Shown: one piece after another, positions 16,100-21,101 of the stretch | Position numbering within the stretch: the first letter of the stretch is position 1 | Layout of the letters: each line of letters begins with the position of its first letter | Translations under genes and position numbers: made by a program | The notes under the pieces: generated by a model | What the model was told of the DNA's origin: nothing | Databases searched by the model: none | What the model saw: the letters and a program-made list of their open reading frames with translations, nothing else | Assembly: GCA_027325475.1 (NCBI GenBank) | Contig: DAIEFO010000006.1 | Location: 1-21,101, forward strand | DNA length: 21,101 bases | Direction: 5' to 3' | Source: Desulfobacteraceae bacterium | GTDB lineage: Bacteria > Desulfobacterota > Desulfobacteria > Desulfobacterales > Desulfatirhabdiaceae

Positions 16100-17722
16100 A
16101 TGTCAGACTTTCCGAAACCAGATCAATTGTTGTCCAATATAGATCGCACGCCGCCCCGGACAGACTGGATGGATACCCCGGTAAATATCCGAAAGGGGAT
16201 GTACTGTTATGCGGCAAACCCCAAGAGCGTTGAATACACCCATCTTCCTTTTCCGCATCAGTGGAATCCGACGGAGGAGGACTGGCATCTTCCGGAAAAC
16301 TGGAAAGAAATTCTCCATGAAGGGTTCAAAGTGAGGCTGGAGCGATTTCGATCCTTCAAGATTTTTATGGATATCTGTGTGCGTTGCGGCGCCTGCGCGG
16401 ATAAGTGCCATTTTTTTATCGGAACCGGCGACCCTAAAAACATGCCGGTGCTGCGGGCGGAACTGCTGCGCTCGGTGTATCGAAACGATTTCACGCTGGC
16501 CGGAAAACTTTTAGGCAGGGTGGCTGGCGCCAGACCCATGACGATGGATGTCCTGAAAGAGCTGTGGTATTACTTTTTTCAGTGCACGGAATGTCGGCGG
16601 TGTTCGGTATTTTGCCCATACGGCATCGATACTGCGGAAATCACCATGATGGCCAGAGAGCTGTTCAATCTGATCGGCCTCAATATTGACTGGATTGCAA
16701 CACCAGTGGCCAACTGCTACCGTACCGGAAATCACCTGGGCATTCAACCCCACGCTTTCAAGGACATGCTCGATTTTTTCGTCGATGACATCGAGGAGAT
16801 TACCGGCATCCGGGTGGAGCCTAATTTCAACAAGAAGGGCGCGGACATTCTTTTTATCACCCCGTCCGGAGATGTGTTCGCTGATCCGGGGACCTATACC
16901 TGTATGGGATATCTGCTGCTGTTTCATTATCTCAAAGAAGTATATGGTTTGGATGTCACCTGGAGCACCTATGCCTCCGAAGGCGGTAATTTCGGTTCTT
17001 TCACATCTCATGAAATGATGAAGCGGCTGAACTCCAAAATGTATGCCGAGGCCAAACGTCTGGGAGTCAAATGGATTCTGGGCGGTGAGTGCGGTCATAT
17101 GTGGCGGGTGATCAACCAGTACATGGGCACCATGAACGGGCCTGCCGACTTTCTGGAAGACCCGGTGTCTCCCATTACGGGCACCCTGTTCGAGAACGCC
17201 AGATCCACCAAGATGGTTCATATCTCAGAATTTACCGCCGATCTGATCAAACACGGCAAACTGAATCTGGACCCCAGCCGGAATGACAATCTCATCCTGA
17301 CATTCCATGACTCCTGCAATCCGTCGCGCGGCATGGGAATGCTCGATGAGCCTCGCTATGTCATTCAGAATGTGGCCAATCATTTTTATGAAATGCCGCC
17401 CAATACCATCCGGGAACAGACATTCTGCTGCGGCAGCGGTTCGGGATTAAACGCCGGTGAAGACATGGAGCTGCGAATGGCCGGCGGCCTTCCTAGAGCC
17501 AATGCCGTCAAATATGTCCATGAAAAACACGGCGTCAACATGCTGGCTACAATCTGTGCTATCGACAGGGCGGCACTTCCAACGCTGATGGACTATTGGG
17601 TTCCGGGAGTGGGCGTAACAGGAGTTACGGAGATGGTGGCCAATGCGTTGATTTTGCCTGGTGAAGGTGAAAGAACGACAAATTTACGCGGAGAACCGCT
17701 GCCAGGAATGGAGGATGAATAA
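16100..17722 (+). CDS. dsrK: DsrK, HdrD-like iron-sulfur catalytic subunit
   Basis: A 540-residue cytoplasmic protein related to heterodisulfide reductase HdrD; it is the proposed site where electrons reach the DsrC trisulfide. Two cubane [4Fe-4S] motifs are complete: CVRCGACADKC (C93, C96, C99, C103) and CTECRRCSVFC (C162, C165, C168, C172). The C-terminal part carries the CCG-domain cysteines for the special catalytic cluster: GGECGH (C331), HDSC (C406), FCCGSGSG (C443, C444) and TICAID (C486), where the expected last cysteine of a CxxC is aspartate (D489). There are no membrane helices; it should attach through DsrM. The stop overlaps the dsrJ start by one base (TAATG), a coupling sign. 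Confidence 0.95.
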   Translation: MSDFPKPDQLLSNIDRTPPRTDWMDTPVNIRKGMYCYAANPKSVEYTHLPFPHQWNPTEEDWHLPENWKEILHEGFKVRLERFRSFKIFMDICVRCGACADKCHFFIGTGDPKNMPVLRAELLRSVYRNDFTLAGKLLGRVAGARPMTMDVLKELWYYFFQCTECRRCSVFCPYGIDTAEITMMARELFNLIGLNIDWIATPVANCYRTGNHLGIQPHAFKDMLDFFVDDIEEITGIRVEPNFNKKGADILFITPSGDVFADPGTYTCMGYLLLFHYLKEVYGLDVTWSTYASEGGNFGSFTSHEMMKRLNSKMYAEAKRLGVKWILGGECGHMWRVINQYMGTMNGPADFLEDPVSPITGTLFENARSTKMVHISEFTADLIKHGKLNLDPSRNDNLILTFHDSCNPSRGMGMLDEPRYVIQNVANHFYEMPPNTIREQTFCCGSGSGLNAGEDMELRMAGGLPRANAVKYVHEKHGVNMLATICAIDRAALPTLMDYWVPGVGVTGVTEMVANALILPGEGERTTNLRGEPLPGMEDE

Positions 17723-18111
17723 TGAATGACAGGAAATATATCATTGCGGGATTGGTCATTTTTATTGCCATATTTACATTCCCTTTCTGGTATAATCTGG
17801 GGAAGGCCTCGCCCGGACCGGATATCAAATTGACTGAAAAAGCCAAGGCTGCCAAACAGTGTGTGATGCCAACCGGGTACATGCGGGCTGAGCATATGCA
17901 TCTTCTGGATATCTGGCGGCATGCAGTGGTAAGAAATTCTGACAGGACATTCGTCAATGCCAGTGGTAAGGAGTTTACCATGAGTCTTTCCAACACCTGT
18001 CTGGACTGTCACTCAAACAAGGCTGAGTTTTGTGACAAATGCCATGATTATGCTTCGGTGAGACCTTACTGCTTTGACTGCCATATTGATAATCCGAAGG
18101 AGAAAAAGTGA
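17722..18111 (+). CDS. dsrJ: DsrJ, membrane-anchored triheme cytochrome c
   Basis: A 129-residue periplasmic cytochrome held by an uncleaved N-terminal helix (about 6-23). Three heme c sites are present: CLDCH (93-97), CDKCH (104-108) and CFDCH (117-121). Before them the segment KQCVMP with C47, followed by YMRAEHMHLL, matches the region whose conserved cysteine is a proposed axial heme ligand in characterised DsrJ proteins (Allochromatium vinosum work). This gives the unusual mix of His/Met, His/His and His/Cys ligation. Its exact electron role in sulfate reducers is unresolved. The start overlaps the dsrK stop by one base and the stop overlaps the dsrO start by one base. Length is normal for the family. 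Confidence 0.93.
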   Translation: MNDRKYIIAGLVIFIAIFTFPFWYNLGKASPGPDIKLTEKAKAAKQCVMPTGYMRAEHMHLLDIWRHAVVRNSDRTFVNASGKEFTMSLSNTCLDCHSNKAEFCDKCHDYASVRPYCFDCHIDNPKEKK

Positions 18112-18911
18112 TGGAAAGCAGCAGAAGACATTTCTTGACAATAGCCGGTCTTGCGGCGCTGGGGCTGGGAGCCAAGCCTGTCCTGAATGCGCTGGCCTCC
18201 GGATCTGCCGGTGAATTTACCGGAGGCGTCGATGCGTTTAAGCTCAAGCCCAATGATAAGGCGCTTAAAGCCAAACAGTGGGCAATGGTTATCGATACAC
18301 GCAAGATCAAACAGGCATCCGATCTGGAGCCCATGATCGCTGCGTGCAACAAGATTCACAACATTCCCACATTTGAAGATAAACGACATGAAATAAAATG
18401 GATATGGGAAGATGAATATCACAATGTCTTTCCAACGGCCGAGAATAAGTTCCTGAACGACCGCGTCGAACATATCCCTTTTCTGGTATTATGCAATCAT
18501 TGTGAAAATCCGCCCTGTGTTCGCGCCTGTCCGACCAAAGCGACTTTCAAGCGTGAAGTTGACGGCATTGTCATGATGGATTTTCATCGGTGCATTGGTT
18601 GCCGGTTCTGCATGGCCGCCTGCCCCTATGGCTCCAGAAGTTTTAATTTCACAGACCCGCGTCCGTTTATCAAGGAAGTCAACAAGGAATTTCCTACCCG
18701 GATGAAAGGCGTCGTTGAAAAATGCGATTTCTGCGCCGAACGTATTGATGTCGGACAACTTCCGGCCTGTGTGGAGGCATCCAACGGAATCCTGACGTTT
18801 GGAGACTTGTATGATCCAAAGTCCAATGTCAGAGAACTGTTGAAATCCAATTTCACCATTCGACGTAAACAGAGCCTGGGAACAGAGCCGTGCGTTTACT
18901 ATATCGTGTGA
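18111..18911 (+). CDS. dsrO: DsrO, Tat-exported ferredoxin-like iron-sulfur subunit
   Basis: A 266-residue periplasmic electron-transfer subunit. The N-terminus SRRHFLTIAG (4-13) plus a hydrophobic stretch is a twin-arginine signal. Cysteine motifs: C79 alone in the first position group, C128-C131-C136-C140, C161-C164-C167-C171, and C205-C208-C220 with serine at 224. In DmsB/NrfC-type four-cluster proteins the missing residues are exactly those of one cluster, so three [4Fe-4S] clusters are expected. The C-terminus ends in the family-type VYY. It likely connects DsrJ and DsrP. The ATG at 18111 (AAGGAG eight bases upstream, overlapping the dsrJ TGA) is preferred over the GTG at 18108. The stop is seven bases before the dsrP ATG. 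Confidence 0.92.
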   Translation: MESSRRHFLTIAGLAALGLGAKPVLNALASGSAGEFTGGVDAFKLKPNDKALKAKQWAMVIDTRKIKQASDLEPMIAACNKIHNIPTFEDKRHEIKWIWEDEYHNVFPTAENKFLNDRVEHIPFLVLCNHCENPPCVRACPTKATFKREVDGIVMMDFHRCIGCRFCMAACPYGSRSFNFTDPRPFIKEVNKEFPTRMKGVVEKCDFCAERIDVGQLPACVEASNGILTFGDLYDPKSNVRELLKSNFTIRRKQSLGTEPCVYYIV

Positions 18912-18918
18912 GGTGGTT

Positions 18919-20076
18919 ATGCTTGAATTAGCCTTGAAAGGTAGCAAAAAGTATTTTGGATGGATAATCGCGCTTCTGGTGCTTGTCGGCATCGGTTTCG
19001 GATTTTATCTGCACCAGTTAGACTACGGTTTGGGCATCACCGGGATGAGCCGGGACGTGTCCTGGGGATTTTACATCGCCCAGTTCACTTTTCTCGTCGG
19101 TGTGGCCGCCGGGGGTGTCATGGTGGTAACTCCCTATTATCTGCATGATTACAAGGCATTCGGCAGGGTCACCATCCTGGGTGAATTCCTGGCGATTGCC
19201 GCCATAACGATGTGCCTGCTGTTTATTATGGCGGATCTTGGGCAGCCCATGCGGATGTTCAATGTGCTGCTCTATCCGACGCCGACTTCCGTACTGTTCT
19301 GGGATATGATTGTGTTGAACGGTTATCTGTTCTTGAACATTGTGATCGGCTGGAATGTTCTGGAAGCCGAAAGAAACAACGTTCATTATCCCATGTGGCT
19401 CAAGCCATTGATTTACCTTTCCATTCCATGGGCGGTCGGTATTCATACCGTTACCGCATTTTTGTACTGCGGTCTTCCGGGAAGGGGTTTCTGGCTGACA
19501 GCGATCCTGGCGCCCCGCTTTCTGGCATCGGCTTTTGCGGCCGGGCCGTCACTGCTGATTTTGCTGTGCCTGTTTATCCGTAAATTCACCAAGTTCGATC
19601 CAGGCAAAGAGCAAATTCAGTCTCTGGCCAAGATCGTCGCTTATGCCATTTGTCTGAATGTTTTTTTCTTTTTGTGCGAAGTGTTCGTGGTGTTCTACAG
19701 CCAGATTCCCGAGCACATGCTGCATCTCAAATACCTGTTTATGGGGCTTCATGGAAAGGCCTCTCTGGTGCCATGGATGTGGACTTCCATGATACTGATG
19801 GTACTGGGTATCATTTTGCTGGTGAATCCGGCTACCCGTAAAAACGAGAATATCCTGGCGCTTGCGTGCGTTACTGTTTTTGTCGGCACCTGGATTGACA
19901 AGGGGCTGGGAATGATCTCCGGCGGTTTTGTTCCATCACCCATGGAGCACGTCACAGAGTATGCGCCCACTCCGCCGGAGCTGATGATTACGTTCGGGGT
20001 ATATGCCGCCGGCTTTCTGGTGCTGACCCTCCTGTACAAAATGGCCATCAGCGTCAAGGAAGAAGTACGCTCCTGA
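18919..20076 (+). CDS. dsrP: DsrP, NrfD-family quinone-interacting membrane subunit
   Basis: A 385-residue integral membrane protein of the NrfD/PsrC type with about ten hydrophobic helices spread over the whole length (first at about 13-29, last at about 355-376). It has no heme or Fe-S motifs of its own. It is expected to oxidise or reduce menaquinone and pass electrons to DsrO. Typical family features include the FTFLVGVAAGGVMV segment in the second helix (about 55-70) and the polar GKASLVPWMW region near 283-292. The ATG at 18919 has GAGG five bases upstream; the in-frame GTG at 18913 overlaps that site and is not preferred. It is the last gene of the operon and is followed eleven bases later by a strong hairpin. 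Confidence 0.93.
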   Translation: MLELALKGSKKYFGWIIALLVLVGIGFGFYLHQLDYGLGITGMSRDVSWGFYIAQFTFLVGVAAGGVMVVTPYYLHDYKAFGRVTILGEFLAIAAITMCLLFIMADLGQPMRMFNVLLYPTPTSVLFWDMIVLNGYLFLNIVIGWNVLEAERNNVHYPMWLKPLIYLSIPWAVGIHTVTAFLYCGLPGRGFWLTAILAPRFLASAFAAGPSLLILLCLFIRKFTKFDPGKEQIQSLAKIVAYAICLNVFFFLCEVFVVFYSQIPEHMLHLKYLFMGLHGKASLVPWMWTSMILMVLGIILLVNPATRKNENILALACVTVFVGTWIDKGLGMISGGFVPSPMEHVTEYAPTPPELMITFGVYAAGFLVLTLLYKMAISVKEEVRS

Positions 20077-20086
20077 AAAAGTCGTA

Positions 20087-20130
20087 AACACGTCATGATG
20101 CATGTTCATGAATCATGACGTGTTCATTTT
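20087..20130 (+). terminator. Perfect 12-bp hairpin terminator after dsrP
   Basis: AACACGTCATGA (20087-20098) and TCATGACGTGTT (20113-20124) are exact inverted repeats around a 14-base loop that itself contains the palindrome TTCATGAA. CATTTT follows. This is the likely end of the dsrMKJOP transcript. The stem is only moderately GC-rich and the T-run is short. Confidence 0.7.
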
Positions 20131-20163
20131 CCTCATAGATTTCCATAAATTCAAATCTTCAAA

Positions 20164-20190
20164 TTTCCTCTCCCCTTGCGGGAGGGGAAA
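20164..20190. repeat. Small GC-rich hairpin repeat (CCTCTCCC...GGGAGGGG)
   Basis: TTTCCTCTCCC pairs with GGGAGGGGAAA over 11 positions (one G-T pair) around a CTTGC loop. Hairpins of this CCTCTCCC-CTTGC-GGGAG type recur in intergenic regions of many unrelated bacterial genomes. Here it lies immediately upstream of the truncated nitroreductase frame. Confidence 0.6.
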
Positions 20191-20216
20191 CAGATTTATC
20201 AAAAATCAGTTTTTGC

Positions 20217-20642
20217 ATGCGGTCAGGCGGGCTTGAGACAGTTGAACTTGCCAAACAGCTTTTTCAAGCCCTTGATATCAAACGGGAAGATAAAGATAAA
20301 CACACACAATGGATGAAAAAAGGACTTCGATTTTTTAATGCCCCCGCCGCGATAATCATCTGTGTTGACCGGATACTCGCCGAAGGAACGCCAGCCTTTG
20401 ATATCGGTACTGTTACTCAGACCATCTGTCCGACCGCCCTGCATTACGGTTTGGGAACCTGTATCCAGGATCAGGGTGTAATGTATCCGGAAATATTAAG
20501 AAAATTCTGTAATATTCCTGACACAAAACAGATCATCATCGCCATTGCCATCGGATATCCCGATTGGAATTTTCCGGCAAATCAGCTTGAAATCCCTCGT
20601 GAATCTGTTGATAAAATTACGACATGGTACGGGTTTGACTGA
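20217..20642 (+). pseudogene. C-terminal remnant of a nitroreductase family protein
   Basis: The frame encodes 141 residues that match only the C-terminal half of a flavin-dependent nitroreductase: a helix LAKQLFQALDIKREDK, then FNAPAAIIICVDR (about 39-51), FDIGTVTQTICPTALHYGLG (61-80), a cysteine-containing TCIQ, YPEILRKF and the closing AIGYPDW (114-120). Intact proteins are roughly 200-270 residues and begin with the Arg-rich FMN-binding segment and a Pro-Ser-x-x-N-x-Q-Pro-W region; neither is found upstream, where the frame runs through a hairpin repeat to a stop at 20136-20138. No ribosome site precedes the ATG. It is therefore probably a decayed, 5'-deleted gene. It lies after the dsr terminator and is not part of that operon. 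Confidence 0.65.
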
Positions 20643-20655
20643 TTAAAAACGAATA

Positions 20656-20685
20656 TTGAAATCAGGAATGAAATTTTGCGATAAA
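20656..20685 (+). promoter_or_regulatory. Candidate promoter upstream of arsM
   Basis: TTGAAA (20656-20661) and GATAAA (20680-20685) are separated by 18 bases, just after the nitroreductase stop. Transcription would start around 20692, about 90 bases before arsM. The match is modest and no ArsR-type operator was recognised. Confidence 0.3.
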
Positions 20686-20713
20686 AAATGGTTGTATTCG
20701 GGAGGCATCACTT

Positions 20714-20752
20714 ATGATCCCTCATGGACTTTCTCCGAAGATACCAGTTTAA
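20714..20752 (+). other. Possible 12-codon leader ORF before arsM
   Basis: An ATG at 20714 preceded at eight bases by GGAGG (20701-20705) opens a frame of twelve codons reading MIPHGLSPKIPV, then TAA. The ribosome site is as good as that of arsM itself. It could be a translated leader or a chance match; no attenuator hairpin was seen. Confidence 0.25.
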
Positions 20753-20783
20753 AGATACATCGGGATAGATAGCGGAGGTTCGC

Positions 20784-21101
20784 ATGAAGAAACCAAAAAA
20801 CGACGAGATTCGAAATGCGGTCCGGGAGAATTACGGAAAAGTTGCTGTATCAGGGCTGTCAGGATGCTGTTGCTCTTCACCGTCGTGCTGCGGCAAACCC
20901 AGCGATGTAACGGCTGCGGACATTTCGCTTGGCTTGGGTTACTCCAAAGAAGATGTTGTGACTGTTCCGGAGGGAGCAAATATGGGGCTTGGGTGCGGCA
21001 ATCCGCAGGCTATTGCATCTTTACAGCCTGGCGAAACCGTGCTCGACCTTGGCAGCGGTGGTGGGTTCGACTGTTTTCTCGCGGCGCGGGCTGTCGGAAA
21101 C
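20784..21101 (+). CDS. arsM: Arsenite methyltransferase ArsM, N-terminal part (cut by window end)
   Basis: The first 106 codons of a SAM-dependent arsenite methyltransferase, which methylates As(III) for detoxification. The N-terminus contains the family-type cysteine-rich segment GCCCSSPSCCG (27-37), then LGLGYSKEDV, the conserved PEGANMGLGCGNP with a likely arsenic-binding cysteine (C71), and the SAM motif VLDLGSGGGFD (about 86-96). The ATG at 20784 has GGAGG (20774-20778) five bases upstream. The frame is open to the last base of the window. The neighbours (nitroreductase remnant, dsr operon) do not form an arsenic cluster on this side; any ars partners would lie downstream. Confidence 0.9.
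   Translation, partial: MKKPKNDEIRNAVRENYGKVAVSGLSGCCCSSPSCCGKPSDVTAADISLGLGYSKEDVVTVPEGANMGLGCGNPQAIASLQPGETVLDLGSGGGFDCFLAARAVGN

Overview
The window looks like a chromosomal segment of a sulfate-reducing bacterium of the Desulfobacterota (former Deltaproteobacteria), probably of the Desulfobacteria-like groups. The main reason is a complete dsrMKJOP operon (15071-20076), the membrane complex that passes electrons to sulfite reduction through DsrC. It is preceded by the small RsbRD-domain gene that usually sits in front of it in such bacteria. Species cannot be named from the sequence alone.

Layout. Position 147-1478 (+) holds a DUF1015 protein, ending tail to tail with a tightly packed minus-strand operon (7553 down to 1498): DEAD-box RNA helicase, cyclodeaminase-family folate enzyme, THI5/NMT1-type substrate-binding protein, dCache-HAMP-SpoIIE phosphatase and a TrmN6-like tRNA methyltransferase. 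The last four genes overlap one another. A 546-base intergenic region (7554-8099) then carries a hairpin and a 124-bp element with near-perfect terminal inverted repeats, between candidate divergent promoters. Next is a 1008-residue protein of unknown function (8100-11126, +), with a degenerate PHP-like N-terminal region and a membrane-embedded C-terminal third. It converges on aconitase acnA (14010-11227, -).

From the 350-base gap upstream of acnA, back-to-back promoters are predicted to drive acnA to the left and the RsbRD-domain gene plus dsrMKJOP to the right. A strong perfect hairpin follows dsrP. Beyond it lie a widespread-type small hairpin repeat, a 5'-truncated nitroreductase remnant, a possible 12-codon leader ORF, and the first 106 codons of an arsenite methyltransferase (arsM), cut by the window edge.

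How the genes work together. DsrM/DsrP (quinone-side membrane subunits), DsrJ (periplasmic triheme cytochrome), DsrO (Tat-exported ferredoxin-like protein) and DsrK (cytoplasmic, HdrD-like) form one complex. Aconitase, transcribed away from the same control region, serves carbon oxidation through the TCA cycle or its branches. The minus-strand operon mixes RNA metabolism (helicase, tRNA methylase), one-carbon metabolism and a periplasmic sensing/phosphatase signalling pair. I see no CRISPR, tRNA, rRNA, prophage or complete insertion sequence. The least explained items are the 1008-residue protein, the terminal-repeat element beside its promoter, and the orphan binding-protein/phosphatase pair.
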